Shown piece by piece: positions 44,167 through 55,474 of a stretch of DNA of 64,000 nucleotides; the first letter of the stretch is position 1, and each line of letters opens with the position of its first letter. The stretch lies in assembly GCA_014843695.1 (NCBI GenBank), contig CM026397.1, forward strand, positions 49,860,221 through 49,924,220, written 5' to 3'. Source of the DNA: Archivesica marissinica. Its lineage: Eukaryota; Mollusca; Bivalvia; Venerida; Vesicomyidae. The notes beneath the pieces are model-generated. The model was not told the DNA's origin and made no database searches. It saw only the letters and a program-made list of their open reading frames with translations. The translations under genes were made by a program, and so were the position numbers.

Positions 44167-44955
44167 GTAAAGCGACACTATATCGTGTGGATTAGAAATA
44201 TTATAAAATTTGAAATGTTACGTAAATGTAGCAATGCCCCTACACGTGCTTCCATTTTAATTTTGAATATTTTTTGACTGTCAGTACACAGTGTGTTTTT
44301 GCAATATATCAAACTGCTAGTGAATCTACGACTTTCCTGAAATGATTCGCCACACCCTGTGTACATTCTAAGAATACTCGGTTGCATCACGCATGCGCAT
44401 TAATCAGTGTTTACATACGTTTGTTGATATCTAATTCGCATATACGACGGTGCATGCTTTATTTATTTCATTTAGTTTAATCATATTGTACAATTACAAT
44501 AATAAAAGTAGTACACACATATACAACTTTTTTTTTCTTTTGTTCTTTTTTTCGGGTCCCAAAAAGGGGGAACCCCATAACACACATACGCAACTTGGTT
44601 GGACAACAATTTATAACATTATATTCGATCCTCTCCATATATTTCATTAGTTTCATGTCTGTATAGGATATAAGCCGAAATCCGTTTGAGGCTTATATCT
44701 TACTTCAAACACACACATATATAACAAGATCCTACTAATTAAAATTGTTAATTTCGTACATATACGCGTAGAATTTAATATAATACTCTGGCCTTTTCAC
44801 ACCAGTCCAATATTAATAATAATGGACTGCAAGTATATAGATATGACGTCACGACAGTATTGTAAGTGCGGATGTAATAAGCATGCATTCATTGGAAAAT
44901 AGATTCGTTGAATATTAAAACAAACATCCTTTATTTCATTATAGTGTCGCTTTAA
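44167..44955. mobile_element. TTAA-ended element, long copy
   Basis: GTAAAGCGACACTATATCG at left, ATTATAGTGTCGCTTTAA at right. About 790 bp, longer than the usual 450-490, with a nested family J fragment at 44655-44710. Confidence 0.65.
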
Positions 44956-45241
44956 TGTAACATAGACAAATGCATTAGTTTAACATCAACCATATTTATT
45001 GTAGAATTTCGAGTTTTTTCGTGCGCGCACGTGTTTGTTGATTAATGTAATTGCAAAATACAGATGTCACTGAAATATCTATTCATTATACCTTTCCACA
45101 TACTGTATACTGCTTAAATGCAATATGTCAGACCGGTAAAACATTGTTTCGTGGCAGTTATTTTAGAAGATTAAGTATCACGATGGAGGACATGTTTCTG
45201 ACATGTTTCTTTTGTTGTGAATAATCACAGACAAGTAACCA

Positions 45242-46013
45242 TTAAAGCGACATTACATCGCAAAAAGCAATTAAAATGTGAAAGTAGCTTTTCATATAAC
45301 GTTCATCCACGCTCCTGAATTGACGTTCGTTAGTCATTGGAGTCAATACTAAACGCGTGATATTGTCGTTTATAGATAGTTTCACTAAGATTAACATAAT
45401 ATAACATATATTTTATTAGGCATGAAATGGTACAAAACACATCTATAGCCAACACAATTAACAAATATGTAAAGTGCAAAGACAATTTACAGAGAAGTTT
45501 AAATAATATTTTGTTCTCCCTTATTTTCTGTTGTAAATAAAACTACATGATGATCTTTAAAGCAAAAACTATTAATATTTCATATGAATTAATTAATTGT
45601 TCGTTCTCTTTCTTTAGAAGCGAAATGCAAATATTTTGATATATCATGAACTAATTTTGGGTTTCTAGAGCTTATTATATTATCGATTTTTTGTAGTGTC
45701 GGTCAATGACAAAAATATGGCTTAAAATGTTCTACGTATTAGTCTACAAATAAATATGCATAGGTACACATGTGAGATATAACGGTAAATATGTACCATA
45801 TATAGTGTTATTCAGGATACACTCGTTGTATTACGCATGCATTTCGACCTATTTTACATTATTTTGTTATGTCAACAAACCGCGTATACGACGTTTGTTT
45901 ATTTGCTGAAATATTCAGTTTTTGAGGTAAATATTTGGAAAACAATTATACCATATAATAGGAAATTATATTCTGTAGAAATTTGCTTTTTCACTTATGT
46001 AGTGTCGCTTTAA
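45242..46013. mobile_element. TTAA-ended element, long copy
   Basis: TTAAAGCGACATTACATCGC at left, TTATGTAGTGTCGCTTTAA at right. About 300 bp of extra sequence (45400-45730) sits in the middle. Confidence 0.75.
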
Positions 46014-46142
46014 ATAAAACACAATAATGTGTACGGCTGGTGTTTATACGCTCACTTGTTCGATTTATATCACTATTAAACACGCAACAATGTGTATGGC
46101 TGATGTACAGACGCGTCAATAGTATAGTTATTAACCCATTGT

Positions 46143-46395
46143 ACTGCGAATTCAGGGGTCACAGGTTCGATCCCCCGTCTGACCATAATAATAGTAACAG
46201 TCTTTCAGATGGGACGTTAAACCGAGGTCTCGTGTCGGTGCTTTACACCGTGTACGTAAAATAACAAGAGGAGACTCTGGAATGCGTCTCTGTCTGTATC
46301 ATTGCACTATCCTCCAAAATCTAAAATGACTAATCTCGTCAGGGGGCGTCGCTCATATGGGCAACCGGTAGCGACGATAAATAAACGTAAATCAT
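46143..46395 (+). mobile_element. SINE-A, 5'-truncated
   Basis: GAATTCAGGGGTCACAGG onward, canonical to CGATAAATAAACGTAAATC. Confidence 0.88.
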
Positions 46396-46467
46396 ACACA
46401 TGGCTGGTGTATATACGCTGATTTGTTCTTTTTTGTAGTACTATGAAACACACAACAATGTGTACGG

Positions 46468-46690
46468 CGTGTGGTCGAGTAGTTAATGTCGCTGATTTGT
46501 GTACCAATATAACCAATCATAACTGATAGTCATGGGTTCGAGCCCCACTCAGGCCGTGTCTCATTTATATGAACCAGTTGACAGTTTCTTTCTGAGTTTG
46601 CTGCACCAAGTACTGGTTAACCGCTGGAGCATGCCCAATAAAGGTGTTGTTATGTAAACTACCCCCCGGCGATATGGCCAAAAAGAGTGC
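46468..46690 (+). mobile_element. SINE-D copy
   Basis: Head GTGTGGTCGAGTAGTTAATG, B box GGGTTCGAGCCCC, AAGTACTGGTTAACCGCTGG, and CCCCGGCGATATGGCC near the end. Confidence 0.85.
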
Positions 46691-46807
46691 TTATGTAGCC
46701 GTATCACCCGAACAAACTCGGCATATGATAATTAGCTGATGTGTTCGTTTTATCAACGTTGATTATATCATCAATCTCACCCCCACGTCTAACTCATAAC
46801 CACTAAT

Positions 46808-47484
46808 ATATCAACAGTCTTTCAGCTTGGACTATAAACCGAGATCGCATGTATCGGTGCTATACACCGGGCGTGTACAAGTTGGACTATAAACCGAGAT
46901 CGCATGTATCGGTGCTATACACCTGGCATGCAAAAGTTGAACTATAAACCGAGATCGCATGTATCGGTGCTCTACACCTGGCATGCAAAAGTTGAACTAT
47001 AAACCGAGATCGCATGTATCGGTGCAATACACATGGCACGTAAAAGTTGGACTATAAACCGAGATCGCATGTATCGGTGCTATACATCGGGGCATGTAAA
47101 AGTTGGACTATAAACCGAGATCGCATGTATCGGTGACACCTGGCATGCAAAAGTTGAACTATAAACCGAGATCGCATGTATCTGTGCTATGCACCGGACA
47201 TGTAAAAGTTGGACTATAAACCGAGATCGCATGTATCGGTGCTATACACCTGGAATGTAAAAGTTGGACTATAAACCGAGATCGCATGTATCGGTGCTAT
47301 ACACCGGGCATGTAAAAGTTGGACTATAAACCGAGATCGCATGTATCGGTGCTATACACCTGGAATGTAAAAGAACCAGGGATGCTTCTGCAATTGCAGC
47401 GTCCTCTGTATCTTGCACTATCCTCCAAACCAATAAAATGGCTGATAAACTTCTGGAGGCGTCGCTCCTATTTGTCATGGGGCG
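46808..47484 (+). mobile_element. SINE-A variant with internal 55-bp tandem expansion
   Basis: Body block TTGGACTATAAACCGAGATC, GCATGTATCGGTGCTATAC, ACCGGGCATGTAAAA is repeated about 10 times between 46827 and 47375; a normal copy has one. The end of the SINE (GATGCTTCTGCAATTG, CACTATCCTCCA, GGGGCGACGATAAATAAACG) follows once. Confidence 0.93.
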
Positions 47485-47897
47485 ACGATAAATAAACGTA
47501 TGTACACACAAGTAATTGAGGTATGGCTGTTGTGTAATATTACACGATAAATAAACGTATGTACACACAAGTAATTGAAGTATGGCTGTTGTGTAATATT
47601 ACACGATAAATAAACGTATGTACACACAAGTAATTGAAGTATGGCTGTTGTGTAATATTACACGATAAATAAACGTATGTACACACAAGTAATTGAAGTA
47701 TGGCTGTTGTGTAATATTACACGATAAATAAACATATGTACAAACAAGTAATTGAGGTATGGCTGTTGTGTAATATTACACGATAAATAAACGTATGTAC
47801 ACACAAGTAATTGAAGTATGGCTGTTGTGTAATATTACACGATAAATAAACGTATTTACAAACAAGTAATTGAAGTATGGCTGTTGTGTAATATTAC
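47485..47897. repeat. Tandem repeat, 59-bp unit, 7 copies, seeded by the SINE-A tail
   Basis: Each unit starts ACGATAAATAAACGTATG, which is the SINE-A tail, then TACACACAAGTAATTGAAG and ATGGCTGTTGTGTAATATTA. Starts at 47485, 47544, 47603, 47662, 47721, 47780 and 47839. Confidence 0.95.
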
Positions 47898-48014
47898 CTG
47901 TTGGTTGATGCATCTGTTGTCCACCAGTGTGACACACATGGCCTCGTAGGAAAGTCTAGTGAAGAGTATGAATGACTAATATACATTTGGAGTCGTCGCC
48001 CAGAGTAACCAGGG

Positions 48015-48025
48015 AGAGAGAGAGG

Positions 48026-48062
<37 letters not shown>

Positions 48063-48096
48063 GGTTGGGTGGGTGGGTGGGTGGGTGGGTGGGGGT
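48015..48096 (+). repeat. (GA)n/(TG)n then (GGGT)n G-rich tract
   Basis: GAGAGAGAGAGG, a (TG) run to 48059, then repeated GGGT from about 48062 to 48092 ending GGGGG. At least seven G-triplets in a row, a strong G-quadruplex pattern on the plus strand. Confidence 0.9.
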
Positions 48097-48178
48097 GATC
48101 CGGTTTCCTCCCACACGAATGACAACATATACGCTTTAATCCGCGCCAATGAGAGTGATTAATATAAAGTTTAAACTT
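48097..48178 (+). mobile_element. SINE-C 3' half
   Basis: ATCCGGTTTCCTCCCACACG, CGCCAATGAGAGTGATTAAT. The G-rich tract replaces its 5' part. Confidence 0.75.
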
Positions 48179-48244
48179 TAAGGTGTAAGAATCTTTTCGG
48201 TGGTTTATATACTGACTAGTTCGTTTTTCATCGTAAAACCCACA

Positions 48245-48535
48245 TGCGCGTGTTTTACGTTTATTTATCGTCGCTACCGGTTGCCCATATGAGCGACGCC
48301 TCCTGAAGAAATTAGTCATTTTAGATTTTGGAAGATAGTGCAATGATACAGACAGAGACGCATTCCAGAGTCTCCGCTGGTTCTTTTACGTGCACAGTGT
48401 AAAGCACCGACACGAGACCTTGGTTTAACGTCCCATCTGAAAGACTGTTAATTTTATTAGGGTCAGACGGGGGATCGAACCTGCGATCCCTGGATTACCA
48501 GTCCAGCGTGTTACCACTGGACTACAGATCCGTCT
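48245..48535 (-). mobile_element. SINE-A, full length, with 12-bp target duplication
   Basis: GTAAAACCCACA at 48233-48244 and 48536-48547. Canonical copy. Confidence 0.93.
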
Positions 48536-48547
48536 GTAAAACCCACA

Positions 48548-48890
48548 ACTATCGGTACGTCTTTATGACTATTAAATGACGTATTATTTCATCGAAACAC
48601 CCAGAAGGAAGGAAATCAGAATATCATTGGAATACCTACCTGTTAACGCTCCAGAAGATTGGATTGGCACATTGCAGACAAGACATTTAAAATGATGTAA
48701 CTAGGGACATTTTTAGTTGATTATTTCTTTGAAATCAAATGAACTGTCTAAGCTTTATCTGATAAAATGACATGCACAATTTCAACGTCATTTATCTAAC
48801 TGACTGGCGTGCATTCTTGTCATTATTTATCTACACTCTTTCTGAAGCCATTAAATGGTTTATGTCATAATTAGAAACTGTTCGTGGCTA
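48548..48890. other. Unassigned sequence
   Basis: No recognised feature. Confidence 0.4.
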
Positions 48891-48896
48891 CAATGG

Positions 48897-49157
48897 TGTG
48901 TGTGTGTGTGTTTACGTTTATTTATCGTCGCTACCGGTTGCCCATATGAGCGCGTCCTCCTGAGGAGATTAGTCATTTTAGATTGTGGAGGATAGTGCAA
49001 TGATACAGACAGATACCCATTCCAGAGTCTCCTCTGGTTCTTTTACGTTCACGGTGTGAAGCACTGCCACGAGACCTCGGTTTAAAGGCCCATCTGAAAT
49101 ACTGTTAATTTTATAAGGGTCAGACGGGGGGTCGAACCTGCGATCCCTGGGTTACCA
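48897..49157 (-). mobile_element. SINE-A, head cut at the anticodon arm
   Basis: (GT)n TTTACGTTTATTTATCGTCG to GGTCGAACCTGCGATCCC. A 35-bp head scrap (ACCTGCGATCCTTGGATTAC) recurs at 49350. Confidence 0.9.
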
Positions 49158-49164
49158 GAGACGA

Positions 49165-49605
49165 CTATGGAGATTACGTGCAATTTAATTATTTGTTCTT
49201 GTCATCATAATCACGAGAGTAATGGCTAGCACTTGGATGATGGTTAACTCTAATACGAATAGTCGTAGCTTCACGAAACATTCTAAAAACCCGATGTATA
49301 TAACCAGCGACAAACTTACCTCAAACACAAACTTTTAAAATATAACGTTGAACCTGCGATCCTTGGATTACCAGTCTAAAGGCTACAAAGGGTCCGCCGG
49401 TACTGTACAGTTGAACGGAGGTTTCTTATATGTTTTTTAAATAATGTTATGTTCTATAAACATTGGTATGTAGTTTTAGGAGACTGCCAAGGATATCGTT
49501 AAATTTGACAGGTTAATACCGAGAAGATAACATACATATTGCCGGTCATGTTTAGAACATTTATTTTATGAGCGCTTAAGTAGCCATGACGAATTGGTTT
49601 AGCTT
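49165..49605. other. Unassigned sequence
   Basis: Only the SINE-A head scrap at 49350-49380 is recognisable. Confidence 0.4.
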
Positions 49606-49607
49606 AG

Positions 49608-49806
49608 TTTATACACATTTATTTTAGCTCGATTGCGAAACAAGTTCTTTCAACTTATATTAATCACCATCGAGACCTCATTCCTGTTAGAATTCATCGC
49701 CACGAGGATGAGAGAAGAGGCAACGTGGATATTAAATACCTTGCCTAAGGGCACACTCGTAACGGCTCCAGTGGGGTTCGAACTCCGGACCGTTCGCACC
49801 TGAAAC
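49608..49806 (-). mobile_element. SINE-B, head truncated
   Basis: TTTTAGCTCGATTGCGAAAC to TGGGGTTCGAACTCCGGACC. Stops after the B box. Confidence 0.88.
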
Positions 49807-49914
49807 GAATTGGTTTATCTCTCGACATACACTGCCCATCAAAGAAAGCATGCAAGTCCCACCAGTGCCCGATATATCAGCGGAACCGAACAACATTGTA
49901 TTTGTTCAGATTGG

Positions 49915-50030
49915 TTTTCTCTGGGTACTCCGGTTTCCTACTATTCGCTTTCAGCCGCGCCAAGGAGAGTGATTAATATAAGTTGTTATAGCTTGTTTCG
50001 CAATCTTTGTAAAATAAATAAAGCTTATAC
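49915..50030 (+). mobile_element. SINE-C 3' half
   Basis: TCTGGGTACTCCGGTTTCC, CAAGGAGAGTGATTAATATA, TTGTAAAATAAATAAAGC. Confidence 0.85.
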
Positions 50031-50191
50031 TTTATAATAACCTTATATATAACCTTTATTTAAATTTGTATGTCTACGCGCTTAAATATTGGGTAAATTA
50101 TTGGGTAAGGATTATTTTCTTCACTCATGATAGTAAAATCCATAATTCTAAAATTTGTAACGAAAAAGTAACGCTCAATATAAAAGTGCAC

Positions 50192-50418
50192 AGTTTGTGT
50201 TTTACGTTTATTTATCGTCACTACCGGTTGCCCATATGAGCGACGCCTCCTGAAGAGATAATTCATTTTAGATTTTGAAGGATAGTGCAATGATACAGAC
50301 AGAGACCCATTCCAGAGTCTCCTCTGGTTCTCTTACGTGCACGGTGATCAGCACCGACACGAGACCTCAGTTTAAAGTCCCATCTGCAAGACTGTTAATT
50401 TTATTAGGGTCCGACGGT
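50192..50418 (-). mobile_element. SINE-A, headless
   Basis: GTGTTTTACGTTTATTTATCG to TTATTAGGGTCCGACGG. Confidence 0.9.
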
Positions 50419-50636
50419 GCAGTTTCTCTATGATGTTAGTATATATTACCAGTATACTCGGCACTAAGCATCCCATTATAAAGTATGCAATAAACTTACT
50501 TTTGACGGGTAGTGTATGTTAGTTTTAATTCAAAGGCCGTCGTCACGATTAACGACGTGAAGTTATGTCGTAAACCCATCTAACGGACGTTAGCGTGCTC
50601 TATTAAAAAAAACTGTCGGTCATACTATTGTACCTG

Positions 50637-50775
50637 CAGTTTAAGTAAGATATAAACCTCAAACGGATCCAATATGTAAAATAGTGGTACTTTGTTCGGC
50701 GCTACGCGCCTCACACCCGAAGACATTACCAATAGTTCACATATTGAATCATTTTTGGGTTATATCTTACACTTC
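50637..50775. repeat. Dispersed element, family J, copy 1
   Basis: TAAGTAAGATATAAACCTC, ACGGATCCAATATGTAAAAT, CGCTACGCGCCTCACACC. Ends are weakly inverted (AAGATATAA.. / ..TTATATCTTA). Related: 51154-51292, 44655-44710, 62160-62215. Confidence 0.7.
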
Positions 50776-50912
50776 GTCGTGACGTCATACCTTTGTACGT
50801 GTAGTCCATTATTATTAATATTCGACTGCTGTCAAAACGGCCAGAGCATTATATTACATTTACATATATTAACTTTTTTAATTAGTAGCATATTGTTATA
50901 TAAGTGTGTGTT

Positions 50913-51153
50913 TTAACCCTTTCAACACCACATACCTCTAAATAGGCTTACAACAAGTGTAGATCCAGATGAGCCGGCTCGTGACGAGCCGTCTCATTAG
51001 GATCTGCACTTTATGCCAGTGATATGACTATTTTTAGACATAATTACCCATTTTGATAAATGAACTTGTCCAAATGTGATTTTCTGATTCATTTATTGGT
51101 TTATGAATATCATGGACCAGTCCATGTGAGTTACTTGGTGTTGAATGGGTTAA
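50913..51153 (-). mobile_element. piggyBac-like MITE P1
   Basis: TTAA|CCCTTTCAACACC at left, GGTGTTGAATGGG|TTAA at right. Palindrome GAGCCGGCTCGTGACGAGCC. Confidence 0.88.
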
Positions 51154-51292
51154 GTAAGATATAAGCCTCATACGGATCCAATGTGTAAAATATTGGCACT
51201 GTATTCGCAGCTACGCTCCTCACACCAGAAGGCAGAACCAATAGTTTACATATTGGATCGTTTTCGGCTTATATCCTATACATAGACAAGGT
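51154..51292. repeat. Dispersed element, family J, copy 2
   Basis: GTAAGATATAAGCCTCATACG, GGATCCAATGTGTAAAAT, CAGCTACGCTCCTCACACC; about 85% like copy 1 by eye. Confidence 0.7.
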
Positions 51293-51680
51293 GTGATCTT
51301 CCAATTGCACAATTAGGGTAATGGCAGGTCTTTATTCCCCTCTCACATACCAACTTTTATTAAGTCCACGGTACAACGTATATTCAATTAAATATGATTT
51401 TACGCCCCCCACCGCCCACACACAGTAAGAGCAGGGGTTATTGTTTTTTGGCTGCGTGCGTTTGTGTGTGTGTGTGCGTTAGTAGAATAATTAATGATGT
51501 TGTGGATAGATAGTGTATAGATAGTGGATGATAGATAGTGGATAGATAGTGGATAGATGGTTGGTCCTTGAGGAAGTAATTCGATTTGGGTGAAATATGT
51601 GGAGGCATGTGGTCATGGCGGCCCGCTCAGAGCGGGGGTTTGCTGTCTCTCTCCGAGTGCTTTCCTCTAATTATTTGACA
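51293..51680. other. Low-complexity sequence
   Basis: (GT)n at 51455-51478 and repeated GATAGTGGATAGATAGTG at 51505-51560. No gene. Confidence 0.6.
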
Positions 51681-51684
51681 GACT

Positions 51685-52143
51685 TTTTCCAAAGTTGCGA
51701 CTGCATCGAACCAGTCGTAACGATAAGGCTTTATTTATGATATCTGAGCTGCGACTTTGTTGATAAAACGGACCGTGGCCTTAACTAAGACGTTACGACG
51801 GCGTAACTCGGTCTTAAGCAATAATCTTAACTAAGACGTTACAACGGCATAACTCGGTCTTAAGCAATACTCTTAACTAAGACGTCACGACGGAGTAACT
51901 CGGTCTTAAGCAATACTCTTAACTAAGACGTTACGACGGCGTAACTCGGTCTTAAGCAATAATCTTAACTAAGACGTTACGACGGCGTAACTCGGTCTTA
52001 AGCAATAATCTTAACTAAGTCGTTACGACGGCGTAACTCGGTCTTAAGCAATAATCTTAACTAAGACGTTACGACGGCGTAACTCGGTCTTAAGCAATAC
52101 TCTTAACTAAGACGGACTTACGACCGTTGATAAAACGGGGCCC
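51685..52143 (-). mobile_element. Harbinger-type terminus with 46-bp tandem expansion
   Basis: Same terminus as 2439-2631 (GACTTTTTCCAAAGTTGCGA, TTGATAAAACGGACCGTGG, ending ACCGTTGATAAAACGGGGCCC). The internal block CTTAACTAAGACGTTACGAC, GGCGTAACTCGGTCTTAAGC is repeated about 7 times, against 1 in the other copy. Confidence 0.85.
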
Positions 52144-52398
52144 TGTAGTCCAGTGGTCAACACGTTGGACTTGCAGGTTAAATCCCCTGTCTGACCTTAA
52201 TAAAATGAACAGTCTTCCAGATAGGTCTCGTGTCGGTGCTTTACACATTGCACCTAAAAGAACCAGAGGAGACTCTGGAATGGGAACCTGTCTGTATATT
52301 TGCACTATCCTCCAACAATCTAAAATGACTAATCTCTTCAGGAGGCGTCGCTCATATGTGTAACCGGTAGCGACGATAAATAAACGTAAAACACACAC
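52144..52398 (+). mobile_element. SINE-A, head partly replaced by the Harbinger end
   Basis: TGTAGTCCAGTGGTCAACACG follows GGGCCC directly. Body and tail canonical. Confidence 0.88.
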
Positions 52399-52593
52399 AA
52401 ACTCTAATTTTAAGTAGGTTTGTTTATAGGAAAATAGATAATACTGTAATTTGCACTTCAAAATATGACATGCAATTTTACCATGCTGCACTGAGTAGTG
52501 GTATTATATTTAGAGCATAAGTATAATTTTATATATTATCAGATATACAGTTTACCGAATTACAAGTTTGCCCATTGCAATGCAAAACCTATA

Positions 52594-52794
52594 TACAGTC
52601 CACATCCGCTATGTCAAAGTCGGTTATGTCGAATCCTCCAGTTATCTCGAAGTCGAATCAAAGTCCCATTTCAGACACTATTATTATACATATAACTGGC
52701 TCCGTTTATATCGAATTTCGTTAAATCAAACTTCGGTTATATCGAAGTATTTTGTTCGGTCCGGCGGAATTCGACATAACGGCTGTAGGCTGTA
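52594..52794. mobile_element. pogo/Tigger-like palindromic MITE
   Basis: TA|CAGTCCACATCCGCTATG at left, GACATAACGGCTGTAGGCTG|TA at right. The same 200-bp element lies in reverse at 60040-60239. Confidence 0.8.
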
Positions 52795-52869
52795 CAATGA
52801 CAATTAGGGAACTGTGCGTATATCATATTGACTTGTTTGTTTTATTTTTGTGTGTGGTTAAAAGTCGCG

Positions 52870-53070
52870 CCAACAGTTTAGCTCATATGGCGACTCTCCG
52901 GCTTTATTGGTGGTGGAGGAGGACCCCGTGTGCCTATCCCAGCATTTCCGGCATGTACGAGAACTCATGTAGGAGCACCGACCGTCCACAACCCAGCTGG
53001 ATACATGACAGAATTCGACACCCGTAGGGCGATTTGAACCTGCAGCGGTAGGAGCAAGTTAATTGTTGGC
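52870..53070 (-). mobile_element. SINE-E copy
   Basis: GCTCATATGGCGACTCTCCG, GGAGGACCCCGTGTGCC, CACCGACCGTCCACAACCC, GGGCGATTTGAACCTGCAGC. Confidence 0.8.
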
Positions 53071-53094
53071 AACGAATGGCTAATGGCACAGACG

Positions 53095-53490
53095 CTTGGG
53101 GTCTGGACAAATATTTTCGGGTTCAAAACCACAACATTACAACACTATTTTTCAAAGAACATTATGATACACTATAGGCTTGACACTATACATACATTGT
53201 TTAGGCCATTCCAAGCGAGTTTTAGAATGACACCCCGTCATTGTCAATGCTATATACTCAAAGATAACCAGGTCGCGAATGTAAACAAACCGCGTGCTAC
53301 GGACGTACTATGACAGTATACAAACGTACTTGTAAAGCCACTTGTTTAGTTCTCAGAGACCTGTTCTCAGCAGCAATCACGTATATACCAAACGATGGTG
53401 GTATGGGTGTCTACATTCGCCTATAGTGTATCATAGTGTTCTTAAAACGTTTTAGTTTTGCGGTTTTGAACCTGAACACATTTGTCCAGG
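53095..53490. mobile_element. Inverted-repeat element, arms about 75 bp
   Basis: GTCTGGACAAATATTTTCGG, GGTTCAAAACC, ATTATGATACACTATA at left are inverted at 53418-53490 (TATAGTGTATCATAGTG, GGTTTTGAACC, ACATTTGTCCAGGC). Confidence 0.7.
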
Positions 53491-53499
53491 CCTCAAGTA

Positions 53500-54300
53500 G
53501 TACAGTAAAGCTGAATATGACACATTCAGTTGTCCTACCTACTCACGTAACTCATTGTATTGTTCATACATGTATCTGTAGCGATAATAAATATCGCATC
53601 GTCATAAAAGTTAACAGGGCGACTCAAATTGCATGCATTACGGCGGTCTATATGTTAATAAACAAAATTGAAAAGGTTGACGTAAAAATGATATAATTGG
53701 AACATTCCAAAAAGTTGCTCAGCTGTACATTTGTCTTGCACTATTGTAGGTGGGATACATTTGACAGACGCAGTAGACATTTTGCATATCATCACGTTTT
53801 TATGAACATTGAACTATTCAGTATTTAAACTGAACAACTCGGAAATAATGTTATAAATATATATTTATAAATAAACTAAGTAAAAATACCAATCTATGAA
53901 TGTTTGATAGAGACCAAAGGATATGCATGTATCCGCTAGATAAGTGCATTGCACTTTATATTAGTGCAACATTGCTGCAACGTGAAATTAACTGCCGCGT
54001 TTCCATGCAATGCAACTGATATTATCGTATCCCACTCTCAAAATGACATATTTCACATAGAAAAGTCATTGACATAAAATAACCGAGTTATTTCTAGGAG
54101 GAGGTATAGGGTTTGATTGGTATGTCTGGTGGAACGTGTTCTTTAATGCATTCCTCACAGTCTGCTCAAATGTTAGTCGCGGAAAGCTGTGTATTCGTGG
54201 ATATAGCAATAACAGTGAAGGTACTTTAAAACATTATAATGTATTCTTCTCTTCTATTATACATAATATTATGTTCCCATAAATATTACATTAATAGTAT
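53500..54300. other. Unassigned sequence
   Basis: An 86-codon frame at 53436-53696 has no recognisable domain. Otherwise nothing seen. Confidence 0.4.
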
Positions 54301-54325
54301 ACTTCTTTTTTGTTTTGTTTTTGTT

Positions 54326-54572
54326 TAAACTTTATTTATTTTACAACGATTGCGAAGCAAGTTCTAACAACTTATATTAATCACTCTCGTTGGCGCGTAT
54401 GAAAGCGTAAATGTGGTCATTCGTGTGGGAGGAAACCAAAGTACCCGGAGAAAACTACATGTCCGATCTGGCGACCACCGTACCATCTTACATACTTTCC
54501 GGTCCGAGGATCGAACCCGGGTTGCATTGGTGAGAAGCGAGCGCGCTAACCACTGCGCTAATCGGACAGCCG
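54326..54572 (-). mobile_element. SINE-C, full length (reference copy)
   Basis: 3' end TTTATTTATTTTACAACGAT, CACTCTCGTTGGCGCGTATG, GGAGGAAACCAAAGTACCCG, CCACCGTACCATCTTACATA, then on the minus strand the head ATTAGCGCAGTGGTTAGCGC (A box) and CCCGGGTTCGATCCTCG (B box). Confidence 0.92.
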
Positions 54573-54579
54573 TACTATA

Positions 54580-54895
54580 CATATAAAACGCACACCTACA
54601 TTATATGATTATTATTACATGAAAACGAAATACGAAGGATTCCATCAAAGATATACCATGTCTTTATTACAAAACACAAACTGAACAACTAAAAAGATTC
54701 CAAAATGTTTAAAACTATGTATTTATATAGTTATTGTTTTTCATGTAAAAACACACTTATCCGAAGTGTGCGTGTTCTATGTCCTCTAGTATATAGAATG
54801 TTTCTCAACCATGCACTCGTCCGTAGATTAAAATACAGTTTTATACGTTTATTGAGAAAATCTTCACCTGGTTATTTAACAGTTTTTCAATTGGG
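54580..54895. other. Unassigned sequence
   Basis: No recognised feature. Confidence 0.4.
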
Positions 54896-54896
54896 G

Positions 54897-55056
54897 CATT
54901 AAGTTGATGTCTCGTGTTAGTGTTTACACTGGGCACACACAAGAACAAGAGGAGACTATGGAATGTGTCTCTGTCTGTATCATTGCACTATCCTCCACAA
55001 TCTAAAATGACTAATCTCTTCAGGAGGCATCGCTCCGGGTAGCGACGATAAACAAA
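54897..55056 (+). mobile_element. SINE-A 3' half with deletion
   Basis: GATGTCTCGTGTTAGTG to CTCTTCAGGAGGCATCGCTC joined to CGGGTAGCGACGATAAACAA. Confidence 0.85.
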
Positions 55057-55059
55057 CGT

Positions 55060-55470
55060 TTAATGTCTTCGTAGTAATTATGTTAGTTTTTTGGCGATAG
55101 TGCAGATATGCTAAGCAAGGTATACACTAGTTTTTGCTTACTGCTTAGACGTTTCATTAAAACATACACATTGTCTTAAACCATTTTATTTTGTTATTAT
55201 ATTTATACTAATGCTTTTCCCAGCCCCCTCTACCACTCTAACCATATCCATATCTCCCCCTCCCCACATAACAACTATTCAAAAAGGTTGATCTCGGATG
55301 TGTTCGTGTATTTGCATGAATATCATGCTGTATTCATGAATAGTGAATACTGATTACGAATACCCCACCCCCTGATATGTAGGTAGATATTTATAGTACC
55401 TACACAATAAAGACAAGCCACAAGGTGGACTAACGAGGTTCTAGGACTATGCAGTGTGTCAATCTATGTG
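55060..55470. other. Unassigned sequence
   Basis: No recognised feature. Confidence 0.4.
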
Positions 55471-55474
55471 TTGA

